A DNA stretch of 64,000 nucleotides from [Clostridium] asparagiforme DSM 15981 (GCA_025149125.1 CP102272.1:6138001-6202000), one strand, 5' to 3'; positions 7,710 through 17,531 are shown, numbered from the stretch's first letter. A program made the numbers and translations. The notes: generated by a model from the letters alone, not told the origin.

Positions 7710-9104
7710 TCACCGGTTCCCATAACCCGCCGGATACTCAATTCTCTGATTGGAATATTCGAAGGGCCACACGGTCTTGTACTCGCCGTCCTGGATCTGG
7801 GCGATGGCTACGGAAGCGTAGATATTATTATGGTAATGCCGGACCCCGTCAAATACATGATCTTCGAACTTGATCCGGTCGTAGGGCAGGATGATCTCCG
7901 GGCCGTCAGGAAACGATTCCCGGATATCAATCTTTGTAAGCACATCCTTCACCGTCTCCCCATCCTCGGTTCCGGCCTGCTCAAAGGCGGTCTTGAAGGT
8001 CCAGACAGCCGTATAGGATTCTGCCGAGTGGCCGTTCATATCCACACCGAAGATTTCCTTAAAACGCCGGTTGATCTCCTGCCCTTTGGTCATATCCGGA
8101 TTCCACTCTACCACCGAAGTGACTCCCTCTGACATTCCCCTGGTCGCGGGGATAAAACTGGGATCCGCAAAACCGTTGGCCTTGGCGATGAGGATCGGCG
8201 GACGGTAATTCTGTTCATACATGGTCCGCATCAGCAGGCTGGCGTCGGAGACATAGCTTTCCGCCAGGACCGCGTCGGCCCCGGCCGCCTTCAGCTCCAG
8301 AATCTCATCCGTCAGGTCCGCGGCCCCCTGGCCGTACTGGATCTCTTTTACAATCTCCATTCCGTACTGAGGCGCATAGATCCTCGCACAGCGGATGGCC
8401 TCCTGGCCGATCATGCTGTTGTCCGCAAACACGGCGATGGTCTTTACTTCCTTTCCGGTCTGCTCCGCCTGCTCCTTCATGTACATGAACATATTTTCCA
8501 AATAAAGGGAATTCATGGGACACAGACGGAAAAAATACTCATTGTGATGGGTGGAAATGCTGTCCACCGTGGAGATTGCCGTAATCATGGGGATATGGTA
8601 CTCCTCGCACACCTCGGCGACAATCTCCGTCAGCGTGCTCTGATGGCAGCCCACAATCGCATGCACCTGCTCCTCGGTAATCAGGCGTTTTGCCACGGCG
8701 CGGGCCACTTCCTCATCCCCCTGGGTGTCTCCCCGGATGATCTCGATGGGACGTCCGTCCACCCCGCCTGCCGCATTGATATCCTCCGCCGCAAAATCAA
8801 TTCCCCGCAGAATATTGGTGCCGATGGCGGCGTTGTTGCCGCTCAGGGCGTAAATCGCGCCGATACGGATCGGTTCGCCCGTCAGGGCCGTTCGCCCGGA
8901 GGGCCTCATCCCGGCTCCTGTTGCGCCTGCCGCCTGCCCTACCGCGCTCTCTGCGCCTGCCGCCTGCCCTGCCGCATCCGCCGCCCGTTCCCCGGTTGTC
9001 CCGCCCCCGCCCGCCTGTCCTGCGCAGCCCGCCAGCAAAATAGCGGCCAGTGCTGCGGCAGCGATTGCCAACGTCCGTCTCTTTAAAATTATGGGATGCT
9101 TCAT
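7710..9104 (-). CDS. Branched-chain amino-acid-type ABC substrate-binding lipoprotein, second paralogue
   Basis: Encodes 464 residues of the LivJ/LivK-like family (Peripla_BP_6). I chose the ATG at 9104, preceded by AGGGGGATAAAT, because it puts the lipoprotein signal at the N-terminus (AILLAGC, Cys27); the frame is open further upstream. The binding domain begins at GEPIRIGAIYALSG and contains the family's GVDGRPIEII segment. It is clearly homologous over its whole length to the product of 9301-10674. It is the last gene of the livHMGF operon and is followed by a terminator. The ligand may be an amino acid, amide or short acid; sequence alone does not decide. Confidence 0.9.
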   Translation of the reverse strand: MKHPIILKRRTLAIAAAALAAILLAGCAGQAGGGGTTGERAADAAGQAAGAESAVGQAAGATGAGMRPSGRTALTGEPIRIGAIYALSGNNAAIGTNILRGIDFAAEDINAAGGVDGRPIEIIRGDTQGDEEVARAVAKRLITEEQVHAIVGCHQSTLTEIVAEVCEEYHIPMITAISTVDSISTHHNEYFFRLCPMNSLYLENMFMYMKEQAEQTGKEVKTIAVFADNSMIGQEAIRCARIYAPQYGMEIVKEIQYGQGAADLTDEILELKAAGADAVLAESYVSDASLLMRTMYEQNYRPPILIAKANGFADPSFIPATRGMSEGVTSVVEWNPDMTKGQEINRRFKEIFGVDMNGHSAESYTAVWTFKTAFEQAGTEDGETVKDVLTKIDIRESFPDGPEIILPYDRIKFEDHVFDGVRHYHNNIYASVAIAQIQDGEYKTVWPFEYSNQRIEYPAGYGNR

Positions 9105-9300
9105 ATTTATCCCCCTGTCGCCTGAACTCAATCTACCCTTATCATACCAGAAACCCCTACCGGAAATCCAGTATTTTCCCGTATCCGAAAAACTCCGCAA
9201 CTGTCGGAAATCAGCCTGCCGCGTTGCGCAGCAGGCTGTCATATTCCTGGCAGTTTTATTTCCTTAATCCCTTATAACAGTTGCCGTTCGCACCTGCTCT

Positions 9301-10674
9301 TTACTGCAGCGGAGCCGGGTAAGCGATCTTTGTCTCGGTGAAGCTGAAGGGCCATACGGTCTTCCACTCGCCGTCCTGGATCTGGGCGATTGCCACGGAG
9401 GCAGACGTGTTGTCTCTGTAGTGCGTCTCGCCGGCCAGATCATAGTTCTCAAACTTGATGCGGTCGTAGGGCAGGATGATCTTGCGTCCGCCCGGGAACT
9501 CGCCCTGGATGTCCAGCTCAGCCAGCGCGTTCTTCACAGCCTCGCCGTCGGTGCTGCCAGCGGCCTCGATGGCGGTCTTAAACAGCCATACGACGGTGTA
9601 GGACTCTGCGGAGTGGCCGTTCATGTCCACGCCGAACTGTGCCTTGAACTCCTCGTTGATCTCAACGCCGTTTACCAGGTCCGGGTTAAACTCTACAACG
9701 GAAGCGACGCCGTTGGAAATCGCGCCTAAGTTGGTGATGAAGGAAGGATCGGTAAACCCGTTCGCCTTTGCAACAATCATCTTCGGGCTGTAGTTCTGCT
9801 CTTTTAAAGTCTGGATGAACAGGGTTGCGTCGCCGATGTAGGAATCGCACAGGATCGCATCCGGGTCAGCCTGCTTCAGCGCCAGCACCTGGGCGCTTAA
9901 ATCGGTCGCATTGCTGGTATAGTCAACAGTTGCAACCAACTCGATGCCGTACTGATCCTTGAACAGCTCCACGCAGCGGATCAGCTCCTGTCCGATGGCC
10001 GCTCTGTCGGTAAAGATCGCAACCGTCTTGATCTCCTCGCCGGTTTGCTCCGCGGAATCCTTTAAATACATCAGCATGTTCTCCACGTATACGGAGTTCA
10101 GCGGGCACAGACGGAAGAAATAATCCATATCCTTGTGTTCCTCATTGGACAGTCTGTCCAGGGTGGAGATGGCGGTGATCATCGGAACGCCGTACTGCTG
10201 GCATACCTGAGCCACGACCTCGGTCACAACGGACATATGGCAGCCCATCATCACATCGACCTTTTCCTGGGTAATCAGACGCTCGGCCTCGGATCTGCCG
10301 GTAGCGGCATCTCCCGCATGGTCGCCGCGGACAACCTCCAGCGGACGGCCGTTAACGCCGCCTGCCGCATTGATCTCAGCTACTGCAAAATCAATACCGC
10401 GCAGGATATTGGTACCGATGGCGGCGGAACCGCCGGACATCGCATAGATCGTGCCGATCTTGATGGGTTCGCCGGTCAGCTCCGCGCCGGCCTCTGCCGC
10501 TGTTGTGCCGGCATCCGCCGCTGCTTCCGCCGCCTTCGTCACGGCTTCCGTCACCGCATCGGCCGCCGCGGGGGCCGCGGAAGACGATGAGCCGGAACCG
10601 CCTGCGCATCCTGCCAGCATGGAAATCGCCAGCGCCGCTACGCACAACACAGAAGTAATTTTTTTCAATTTCAT
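9301..10674 (-). CDS. Branched-chain amino-acid-type ABC substrate-binding lipoprotein, first paralogue
   Basis: Encodes 457 residues: a lipoprotein signal with LAGC (Cys23), an Ala/Ser/Glu-rich linker to about residue 65, then a Peripla_BP_6 domain starting at GEPIKIGTIYAMSG. It delivers the solute to the LivHMGF transporter encoded just upstream in the same operon, about 95 bases after livF. The ribosome site is AAGGAGGAAAAAC. The C-terminal segment ASVAIAQIQDGEWKTVWPF is nearly the same in the neighbouring paralogue, showing tandem duplication. A weak hairpin (9212-9238) lies in the 196-bp gap between the two copies and could set their ratio. Confidence 0.91.
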   Translation of the reverse strand: MKLKKITSVLCVAALAISMLAGCAGGSGSSSSAAPAAADAVTEAVTKAAEAAADAGTTAAEAGAELTGEPIKIGTIYAMSGGSAAIGTNILRGIDFAVAEINAAGGVNGRPLEVVRGDHAGDAATGRSEAERLITQEKVDVMMGCHMSVVTEVVAQVCQQYGVPMITAISTLDRLSNEEHKDMDYFFRLCPLNSVYVENMLMYLKDSAEQTGEEIKTVAIFTDRAAIGQELIRCVELFKDQYGIELVATVDYTSNATDLSAQVLALKQADPDAILCDSYIGDATLFIQTLKEQNYSPKMIVAKANGFTDPSFITNLGAISNGVASVVEFNPDLVNGVEINEEFKAQFGVDMNGHSAESYTVVWLFKTAIEAAGSTDGEAVKNALAELDIQGEFPGGRKIILPYDRIKFENYDLAGETHYRDNTSASVAIAQIQDGEWKTVWPFSFTETKIAYPAPLQ

Positions 10675-10768
10675 GTTTTTCCTCCTTTTTTACCGTTCCG
10701 GAATTCCCGGAACTGCTCTATTTCACACCAGACTGCCAGCGGTGTAAAAATCCTTCAATGGTCTGTTT

Positions 10769-11476
10769 CTAAATGCCAAGATAGGCTTTCTTGACGTGTT
10801 CATTGGCCTGTAACTCAGCGGAAGTCCCTTCCAGGGCGATGCGGCCGTTCTCGATCACATAGCCCCTGTCCGCAGCGGCCAGGGCCTTGGTGATATCCTG
10901 CTCTACAAGCAGCACCGAAATGCCGTCGTTTTTCGCCAGAGTGGAGGCCACATTCAGGATGTCGTCCACGATATTGGGCGCCAGTCCAAGGGACGGCTCA
11001 TCCAGGATCAAAAGCTTCGGTTCGCCGATCAGCGCCCGGGCCACGGCCACCATCTGCTGCTCGCCGCCGGACAAGGTGCCCGCGGCCTGTTTGGCCCGCT
11101 CCTCCAGCTTTGGGAACCACCCATAAGCCTTTTTCAGGTTTTCCTGGAAATGGGCTTTGGTCTCCTTGTTGAAAGCGCCCATCTGTAAATTTTCCAGAAC
11201 GGTCATGTCCGTGAAAAGCTGCCGTCCCTCCGGCACCTGCACGATGCCGCTGTTTAAGATCACCCGGGAATTCTTTTTCGCCATGTCCTCCCCGTTAAAT
11301 ACCACCGATCCGGAAGAGGGCTTAAGCATTCCCGTGACCGCTCTCACCATGGTCGTCTTGCCGGCGCCGTTGGAGCCCAGGATGGCGACGATCTCCCCCT
11401 CCGCCAGTGTAAATCCGATGTCCCACAGGATATTGACGGAGCCGTACCCTGCATTCAAGCCTTCGACTTTAAGCAT
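10769..11476 (-). CDS. livF: Branched-chain amino-acid-type ABC transporter ATP-binding protein LivF
   Basis: Encodes 235 residues, one of two ATPases powering the Liv-type importer at the inner face of the membrane. It has Walker A GSNGAGKTT, ABC signature LSGGEQQMVAVARAL, Walker B LLILDEPSLGLAPN and a C-terminal LivF-like region ending VKKAYLGI. The start at 11476 has AGGAGG six bases upstream; an ATG two codons earlier is too close to that site. The start overlaps the end of livG, so the pair is translationally coupled. Confidence 0.93.
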   Translation of the reverse strand: MLKVEGLNAGYGSVNILWDIGFTLAEGEIVAILGSNGAGKTTMVRAVTGMLKPSSGSVVFNGEDMAKKNSRVILNSGIVQVPEGRQLFTDMTVLENLQMGAFNKETKAHFQENLKKAYGWFPKLEERAKQAAGTLSGGEQQMVAVARALIGEPKLLILDEPSLGLAPNIVDDILNVASTLAKNDGISVLLVEQDITKALAAADRGYVIENGRIALEGTSAELQANEHVKKAYLGI

Positions 11477-12218
11477 GCGCATCCTCCTTCTTCATCCCCA
11501 GATATACCTCCATAACATATGGGTCGTTCATCACCTGCTCCGGCGTGCCCTCCGCGATCTTTTCGCCGTGGTGGAGCACGATGACCTCCTCGCACAGGCT
11601 GACCACCGCCTGCATAATATGTTCGATCAAAAAGATCGTCACGCCGGACTCATTGATCTTGCGGATCAGCCGGATGGCCTCCTCCGTCTCAGCCGGGTTG
11701 AGGCCCGCCATGTTCTCGTCCAGAAACAGCATTTCCGGTTTTGTGGCCAGGGCTCTGGCCATCTCCAGGCGTTTCTGGTCAGGCGTCCCCATGTCCTTGG
11801 AAAGCACATGTCGCTTCTCAAAGAGACCGGTAAACTGCAACACCTCCATCGCCCGCTCTCTGGCCTCCCTCACGCTCCTGGCTCCGGCATGGCCGAAATA
11901 AGAGGAGGCGACCACATTGTCCAGCACGCTTAAATTTTTCAGCGGCTTCATGATCTGGAAAGTCCGGGCAATCTTCATATTGGTGTACTCGAAGGCCTTC
12001 TTGTCGGTAATATCAGCCCCTTTATAGAAGATCCGGCCCTCTGTGGGAGGATAATACCCGCAAATCATATTAAAGGTGGTGGACTTTCCCGCGCCGTTTG
12101 GCCCGATCATGCCCGTGATGCCCCCTTCCCGGATGGAAAAGGAAACGTCCTTCACGGCAGTCAGCCCCTTAAAACGTTTGGTAATATTCTGTACTTCAAT
12201 GATTGGAGATTCCGCCAT
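11469..12218 (-). CDS. livG: Branched-chain amino-acid-type ABC transporter ATP-binding protein LivG
   Basis: Encodes 249 residues, the second ATPase of the importer. Walker A is GPNGAGKST and Walker B is MLFLDENMAGLNP, with the LivG-specific ENMAGLN sequence. The ABC signature region reads MGTPDQKRLEMARAL, more diverged from LSGGQ than in LivF, as often seen in LivG proteins. It starts three bases after the livM stop and runs into livF. Confidence 0.93.
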   Translation of the reverse strand: MAESPIIEVQNITKRFKGLTAVKDVSFSIREGGITGMIGPNGAGKSTTFNMICGYYPPTEGRIFYKGADITDKKAFEYTNMKIARTFQIMKPLKNLSVLDNVVASSYFGHAGARSVREARERAMEVLQFTGLFEKRHVLSKDMGTPDQKRLEMARALATKPEMLFLDENMAGLNPAETEEAIRLIRKINESGVTIFLIEHIMQAVVSLCEEVIVLHHGEKIAEGTPEQVMNDPYVMEVYLGMKKEDAHA

Positions 12219-12220
12219 CT

Positions 12221-13279
12221 CTACGCCTCCTTCCTCTCATACTCCATCAGCTCTACCTCCTCCAAAATGTCCATGGAAGGCTTCCTAAGGATCTTTTCAT
12301 CGATAAACTGTTTGGTTCTGCTGTGCATAAACCAGCCCAGGACGCCGGAGGGCCGGAACCGGATGACCGCCAGCAGCACCACCGCGTACATCAGCATGTT
12401 AATGCCCGGAAGCACGGCGCTGAAATTGGCTCTCAGGTACTCAGACAGCGGAATCATGATCAGTCCGCCCACAATGGGCCCCTCCACAAAGGCAGCGCCG
12501 CCCACGACCGCCGGAAGCACCGACTCGGTGGACTTGGCCTGGATCATCAGGTCCGGATCGATATAGCGGATATAGCTGGCATAGAAGAAGCCCACCAGGC
12601 CCGCCACCATAGCCGAGATCACTACCGCCATAATCTTATACTTTGTGGGATTGATACCGATAGCCGCCGCCGCATCCTCGTCCTCACGGATGGTCTTTAA
12701 GGCAAATCCCATTTTGGACCGGTCAATCTTTTTCATGATCAGATAAATTCCCACCATCATGGCCAGCCCCACATAGTAGTAAGGAACCTTGCTGGCAAAC
12801 CGGAAATTCAGCCAGGAATCCTGGCCGAAGGGCAGGCCCACGCCGCTGGCCCTTCCGAAGAACTCCGAGTTGATGATCACCTGGCGGATGGACTCTCCGA
12901 ACGCAATGGAAACCAGGGTGAAATACGGTCCCCGCAGAATAAAACAGGGGTAAAACACAATACCTGCAACCAGCCCCACCACGACCATACCGAAAATCGC
13001 AGCCAGCCAGGGATTGGCCCCGGTCTTTACCACCAAGAGACAGCAGGCATAGGCCCCAAGGCCCATATAGGCCGCATGGCCCAGGGAGTTCTGCCCCGTC
13101 ATTCCGCCTAACAGGTTCCATGCCATGGACAGTGTGGACATATAAAAGGTCAGAACAAAAATGTTTAACATGTACGGCGACTTCACCATCGCGGGAATCA
13201 GGATGAACGTCAGAAGAACCAGGCCGACCAGGATGGCAAGATTCCGATGGTAAACGCGTACCGCTTTCTTACGATCCAT
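12221..13279 (-). CDS. livM: Branched-chain amino-acid-type ABC transporter permease LivM
   Basis: Encodes 352 residues with about eight to ten hydrophobic segments, one half of the membrane channel. The segment GGMTGQNSLGHAAYMGLGAY is the family hallmark near the N-terminus, and VVGGAAFVEGPIVGGLIMIP is the conserved C-terminal loop that contacts the ATPase. The ATG has GAGGAGGAAATAAT before it and lies a single base beyond the livH stop. Confidence 0.93.
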   Translation of the reverse strand: MDRKKAVRVYHRNLAILVGLVLLTFILIPAMVKSPYMLNIFVLTFYMSTLSMAWNLLGGMTGQNSLGHAAYMGLGAYACCLLVVKTGANPWLAAIFGMVVVGLVAGIVFYPCFILRGPYFTLVSIAFGESIRQVIINSEFFGRASGVGLPFGQDSWLNFRFASKVPYYYVGLAMMVGIYLIMKKIDRSKMGFALKTIREDEDAAAAIGINPTKYKIMAVVISAMVAGLVGFFYASYIRYIDPDLMIQAKSTESVLPAVVGGAAFVEGPIVGGLIMIPLSEYLRANFSAVLPGINMLMYAVVLLAVIRFRPSGVLGWFMHSRTKQFIDEKILRKPSMDILEEVELMEYERKEA

Positions 13280-13280
13280 A

Positions 13281-14144
13281 TTATTTCCTCCTCGCTATTA
13301 CGGTCTGGCGTACAACCAGGATCACGATAAATGTCATAAATACGATCAGGTCGCTGTAGGACGGGCTGATAAACAGCGCGCTCATGGTCTCCAGCAGCCC
13401 CAAAAAGATACCCGCTAAAAATGCTCCCGGAATGGACCCCAGTCCGCCTACGACTACCACGATCAGCGCCCGGAATCCGAAGCTGGCGCCTGCCGTCGGG
13501 AAAATGGTGTAAAACTGCGTCAGCAGCGCTCCCGCGGTACCCGCCAGCGCAACGCCCAGGCCGTAGGTCAGAAGGTAGATCTTCTTCACGTCGATTCCCA
13601 CCACCTCAGCGCCCACCGGGTTCTGGGATACGGCTCGAATCTGCTTTCCCACGGTGGTATATTTCAGGAATGCAAACAGCGCAATGGTAACCACGATCAG
13701 CACCCCGAAGCTGATCATCCTCGGCAGGGAGATTGTCACCGGCCCCATGGGGATGTAGGTCTGGGAATAAGCGGTGCGGATCGAGCGGTACTCCGATCCG
13801 AAGATAACCAGCGCGCCGTTGGAAAGCAGCAATCCCAGTCCCACCGTCAGAAATAACAGGTTCGTAAAACTCTTTGTTCCAAGGGACGGCGTGATCAGCG
13901 TGTGCTGAATCCCGGCTCCCAGAACGAACATCACGGCCGCCACCATCGGAACCGCCAGATACGGATCGATCCCGAAAAAGGTATACAGTATGAATGTCAG
14001 GTACATTCCCACCATCAGCATCTCTCCATGGCAGAAGTTAACAATTTTCATCACGCCAAAAATAATGTTCTGCCCCATGCCCATCAGAGAGTAAAAGCCT
14101 CCCATCAGAAGTCCATTGACACACGCCTGCAAAAACATGTTCAT
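13281..14144 (-). CDS. livH: Branched-chain amino-acid-type ABC transporter permease LivH
   Basis: Encodes 287 residues and about eight membrane segments, the other half of the channel. It contains the family segment GLLMGGFYSLMGMGQNIIFG and the cytoplasmic loop VVGGLGSIPGAFLAGIFLGL. It is the first gene of livHMGF plus two binding-protein genes, starting 192 bases after the response-regulator gene of the upstream sensory operon. Ribosome site: GGAGAGGAGG. The upstream gap carries clustered TAGCAC-type motifs that may be regulator sites. Confidence 0.93.
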   Translation of the reverse strand: MNMFLQACVNGLLMGGFYSLMGMGQNIIFGVMKIVNFCHGEMLMVGMYLTFILYTFFGIDPYLAVPMVAAVMFVLGAGIQHTLITPSLGTKSFTNLLFLTVGLGLLLSNGALVIFGSEYRSIRTAYSQTYIPMGPVTISLPRMISFGVLIVVTIALFAFLKYTTVGKQIRAVSQNPVGAEVVGIDVKKIYLLTYGLGVALAGTAGALLTQFYTIFPTAGASFGFRALIVVVVGGLGSIPGAFLAGIFLGLLETMSALFISPSYSDLIVFMTFIVILVVRQTVIARRK

Positions 14145-14203
14145 GAACGTATTCCTCCTCTCCTGTGTCGTTTCATTGATCTAACACGAACTACCATGGC
14201 CAT

Positions 14204-14312
14204 AGTTTAGCACAAAAAAAATAGCACTAACTTGCAAGATTCTGCACATTTCTTTTCCGGCCGCCAGGCCGGCGAAAAATATGTAGCATTATTTTGCTAT
14301 GAGTTTGTGCTA
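14204..14312 (-). promoter_or_regulatory. Probable liv-operon promoter region with TAGCAC-type repeats
   Basis: An extended -10 (TGC then TAAACT on the minus strand, 14204-14212) lies 60 bases before livH with no good -35 box, as at activator-dependent promoters. On the plus strand TAGCAC occurs at 14208-14213 and 14222-14227, TAGCAT at 14284-14289 and the inverse GTGCTA at 14307-14312. AraC-type response regulators often bind such repeats; the regulator encoded next door is the obvious candidate. A GC-rich hairpin (14249-14278) lies inside and lacks a U-tract. Confidence 0.42.
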
Positions 14313-14336
14313 TTTTACTTCGCTTGTTGTAGAGTT

Positions 14337-15926
14337 CTAATGGTCCTCGCCCACGCCGTCCCGGAACTCCGTGGGCGTGATTCCCACCCACTTTTTGAAA
14401 ATACGGCTGAAATAATTGGGGTTGGCGTAGCCGGAATCCACGCAGACCTGCTTGATGCTCAGCTCCCGCTCCGAGAGCAGCCGCTTGGCCGTCTCGATCC
14501 GGATTCCGGTCAGGTACTCCGTAAAGTTCATCCCCGCCTCTTCCTTGAACAGCTTGCTGAAATAATAGGGGCTGATGCCCACGGTCCTGGCCACCTCCTC
14601 CAGGGAGATATCTTTGCGGAAATTCTGCCGGATATAGTCCTGGGCCCTGGTGATAATGCCGTCCGGCTCCTGATTTTTAATGACCACGGCCTGGGCCAGC
14701 TCCACCATGGCGGCCACGAACTTCTGGCGCGCCGTCTCCTCCTCCCCGGCCGCAAGCAGGGCGCTCAAAAGCTCCTGATCCCTGACCGGCGCGCCCCCCT
14801 GGTCCTGTACCATCCGCCTGGCCAAAAGCAGCATCTCCATGAGCTGTAGTTTTTCTTCTTCCAGGGCGCTGGCCTGATTTTTAAACACCCAGCCGGCAAA
14901 GACCGTGGCCTCCTGGCGGGCTTCGTGCTCCATCCCCATGGAAACCGCCTTTAATACCATCTGCTCCATCAGCTGTTTCTGTTTTTCCCGGTTATCCTTC
15001 ACCACCAGGTCGTCGATATGGTTCACGTTCCGCATTCCGTGGCGTAGCGCGTTGAGGGCCTCCTGGTAGGAATCAAACATGTCCTCCCAGGGCCGGACCG
15101 TCCCGATCCCGGCTTTAAAGTCAATCCCAACCGCATGCTTTAACGAGGTGACCAGGCTTCTGGCCTTTTCGATCAGCTGGAGCCTGGCTGCGTACTCCAG
15201 ATTCGGCTCCACCGAAGGGATCACGCAGATCATCTTGTTTCCCATGATTCCGCTGACAAAGGCCCGGAAATACACCTTCACCAGCTCCGACATTTTCCCA
15301 TAATACTTATGCGCCAGGACGCCGGACCCCACCGGGTTGCCCATGGCCGCGCCCTCCCTGGCGTTGCCCCACTCAAGAGCCATGATGATGCCGTAGTCCT
15401 CCTCCAGGTTTAACAGGCTCCGGTACTGCTCCCCGCTGTCCTCATATTCATTCTGAATGATCAGGCTGATGACGAACCCATTTTCAATAATGGGAATCAC
15501 CGCCTCCATCTTTTCCTTCACCAGGAGATCGTCCCTGCGCTTCTGCCGCTCCTGGTCAATGGTGTGCATCATGCCGGTCAGGCGCTCCACGATCACCTTT
15601 TTATTGATGGGCTTCATCAGGTAATCCACCGCCCCCAGGCGCAGCGCCTCCTTGGCATAATCAAAATTATCATAAGCCGTCAGGATCAGAGTCTTGACCC
15701 TGGGATTCTGGGCGCGGATTTCCTCCATGGCCTTCAGCCCATTGATGCCCGGCATCTGGATATCCAGAAGGGCCATGTCCGGCTGAAAGCTCTCCGCAAT
15801 CTCAATGGCCTGCCGCCCGTTCTTGGCAATGGCGACCTGGCACTCGCTGCCGAAGTTCTTTTCTATGATGTACTGAAGGGAGTCTGTTACAATCCCCTCG
15901 TCATCTGCTATCAGAATCTTGTACAT
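14337..15926 (-). CDS. YesN-type response regulator with AraC-family DNA-binding domain
   Basis: Encodes 529 residues. Residues 1-120 are a receiver domain with DDE at 8-10, phospho-acceptor Asp55 (MALLDIQMPG) and a conserved Lys in LMKPINKK. Residues 120-420 are a middle region of the kind usual in YesN-like regulators. The C-terminal 100 residues are two AraC-type helix-turn-helix motifs (ISLEEVARTVGISPYYFSKL and IKQVCVDSGYANPNYFSRIF). Its partner is the kinase encoded 18 bases upstream. Because the liv operon follows directly, that operon is the likeliest target, by position only. Confidence 0.92.
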   Translation of the reverse strand: MYKILIADDEGIVTDSLQYIIEKNFGSECQVAIAKNGRQAIEIAESFQPDMALLDIQMPGINGLKAMEEIRAQNPRVKTLILTAYDNFDYAKEALRLGAVDYLMKPINKKVIVERLTGMMHTIDQERQKRRDDLLVKEKMEAVIPIIENGFVISLIIQNEYEDSGEQYRSLLNLEEDYGIIMALEWGNAREGAAMGNPVGSGVLAHKYYGKMSELVKVYFRAFVSGIMGNKMICVIPSVEPNLEYAARLQLIEKARSLVTSLKHAVGIDFKAGIGTVRPWEDMFDSYQEALNALRHGMRNVNHIDDLVVKDNREKQKQLMEQMVLKAVSMGMEHEARQEATVFAGWVFKNQASALEEEKLQLMEMLLLARRMVQDQGGAPVRDQELLSALLAAGEEETARQKFVAAMVELAQAVVIKNQEPDGIITRAQDYIRQNFRKDISLEEVARTVGISPYYFSKLFKEEAGMNFTEYLTGIRIETAKRLLSERELSIKQVCVDSGYANPNYFSRIFKKWVGITPTEFRDGVGEDH

Positions 15927-15944
15927 TGCCTGCTCCTTTATCTG

Positions 15945-17531
15945 TTACAGCGTTTCCGCGGCTTCGGTTCCGGCATCTGCCCCGGCTGCGGCCCCCGCCT
16001 CGCCTGCGGCTCCCGCCAAAGCCCCGGCAGCTCCCCGGAGGACCGGCACCCGTATGGTCACGGAGGCGCCTTTTCCCTCTCCGCCGCTCTCCACCGCCAT
16101 CACGTCCACCCGGTCAAAATACAGCCGCAGCCGTTCCCGGACGTTGGCGAGACCCACGCCGTTGCCTGAATCGTGCTTATCCTCCTGAGGCGGGATATTA
16201 CCGGTATTTAAATTCTCCAGCGTCTCTTTCGATATGCCCATGCCGTTATCCCGGATGCAGATCACGGCCTCCCCGTTCTCCTGGCCTATGGAAAACCAGA
16301 TCCGTTTTTCCCACTCCACGCCGCCCAGCCCGTGGCGCAGGGCGTTTTCAATCACCGGCTGCAGCACCATACCCGGAAACCGGATGTCCAGAAGCCTGGC
16401 GTCGATTGACTTTTCCAGATGGATCTCATTGGAATACCGCACATTCATGATGTACATATAGCTGTCGATCAGCTCGATCTCCTCCCCCAGCGTGGAAACC
16501 TCCCCGTTGCTCTTTAAGCGGTACCGGAAGAAAGAGGCCATGTTCTCGATAAACGCGTAGGTACGTTCCGCATCCTCCATCATGGCCAGCTGCTGCCCCG
16601 CATTTAAGGTGTTGAACAGAAAATGGGGATTGATCTGCGCCTGGTAATATTTGAGCTGCGCGTCCTTGAGCAGGTTTTCCATGGCCAGCTCCCGCTCCTT
16701 CATCCGAATCTCCATTTCCATGCTCTCCCGGATCCGCCGGATATAGTCGTTGATGCTGGCGATCATCTGGTTAAATGCCACCGTCACGGTGCCAACCTCA
16801 TCCCCGCTCTCCGGCTCCTCCAGGGAGATGCCGAAATTCCCGCGCCCCACCTCCTTTGCCTTTCCCGCCAGCTTTTCCAGGGGCCGGGTGAAGGTCCCGA
16901 TCATACGGTACAGCAGCGCCATCAGGCAGCAGGTGACGCCAATCAGCACCGCGATCATAAATACTTCCAGATACCGCAGATACCGGTACAGCACGTCGTA
17001 ATTTTCCGAATTGGCCTTAAATCTCAAGTCGTCCAGCCCGCGTATGTATGCCTGAAGATACGTGTATAGCTTCTGAATCTCCTCATAGCTTGCCTTGTAG
17101 GAAGTCACGTCATGGCGCTTTTTGGCTTGTATGGCCTCGTCGGTCAGCTCCAGCCAGGAAAGGGCAAGACTGCGGATATTGCGCTCCATGCGCCGGGCCG
17201 GATGGTCGGTAATGGTATCGTCAATCTCCTCTACCATCGCCTCAAACACGTTCCGGTTGCGTTCAAACGCATCCAGGGCCTCCTGGCTTTGGATATTCAG
17301 ATATTGATACACGTTGCTCTCCAGCTCCGTCAAAAGCCCCTCCAGCTCTCCCAGGCGGATATTCGTGGCGTACACCTGATCCATATTTTTCACAATGGTA
17401 TCGATGCGGCCAAACAGAAGGAGATTGATCCCAAGGGAAACCGCCATGGTGATGATGACCGGAAGGATCAGCTTGGTACGCAGGGACTGGTTTGAAAAAT
17501 ACTTATTTTTCCAAAACCGGCGTTTCTCCAT
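15945..17531 (-). CDS. YesM-type membrane sensor histidine kinase
   Basis: Encodes 528 residues: membrane segment about 20-42, an extracytoplasmic helical sensor region (43-190), a second membrane segment (about 190-212), HAMP (213-265), then the His_kinase domain with the phospho-acceptor in INPHFLFNTLN and an ATP-binding domain with GNGVGLANVRERL. The last 30 residues are an unusual Ala/Gly/Glu-rich tail with no assigned role. The start lies inside the end of the upstream binding-protein gene (29-bp overlap), so signal capture, kinase and regulator are made together. Confidence 0.92.
   Translation of the reverse strand: MEKRRFWKNKYFSNQSLRTKLILPVIITMAVSLGINLLLFGRIDTIVKNMDQVYATNIRLGELEGLLTELESNVYQYLNIQSQEALDAFERNRNVFEAMVEEIDDTITDHPARRMERNIRSLALSWLELTDEAIQAKKRHDVTSYKASYEEIQKLYTYLQAYIRGLDDLRFKANSENYDVLYRYLRYLEVFMIAVLIGVTCCLMALLYRMIGTFTRPLEKLAGKAKEVGRGNFGISLEEPESGDEVGTVTVAFNQMIASINDYIRRIRESMEMEIRMKERELAMENLLKDAQLKYYQAQINPHFLFNTLNAGQQLAMMEDAERTYAFIENMASFFRYRLKSNGEVSTLGEEIELIDSYMYIMNVRYSNEIHLEKSIDARLLDIRFPGMVLQPVIENALRHGLGGVEWEKRIWFSIGQENGEAVICIRDNGMGISKETLENLNTGNIPPQEDKHDSGNGVGLANVRERLRLYFDRVDVMAVESGGEGKGASVTIRVPVLRGAAGALAGAAGEAGAAAGADAGTEAAETL

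Noticed and set aside
9212..9238. Terminator between the two Liv-type binding-protein genes
   Set aside because: The 8-bp stem has a weak tail (ATTTCC) on the transcribed strand; it is mentioned only as a possible modulator.
14249..14278. Rho-independent terminator between the response regulator and livH
   Set aside because: A GC-rich hairpin is present but has no U-tract after the stem on either strand.
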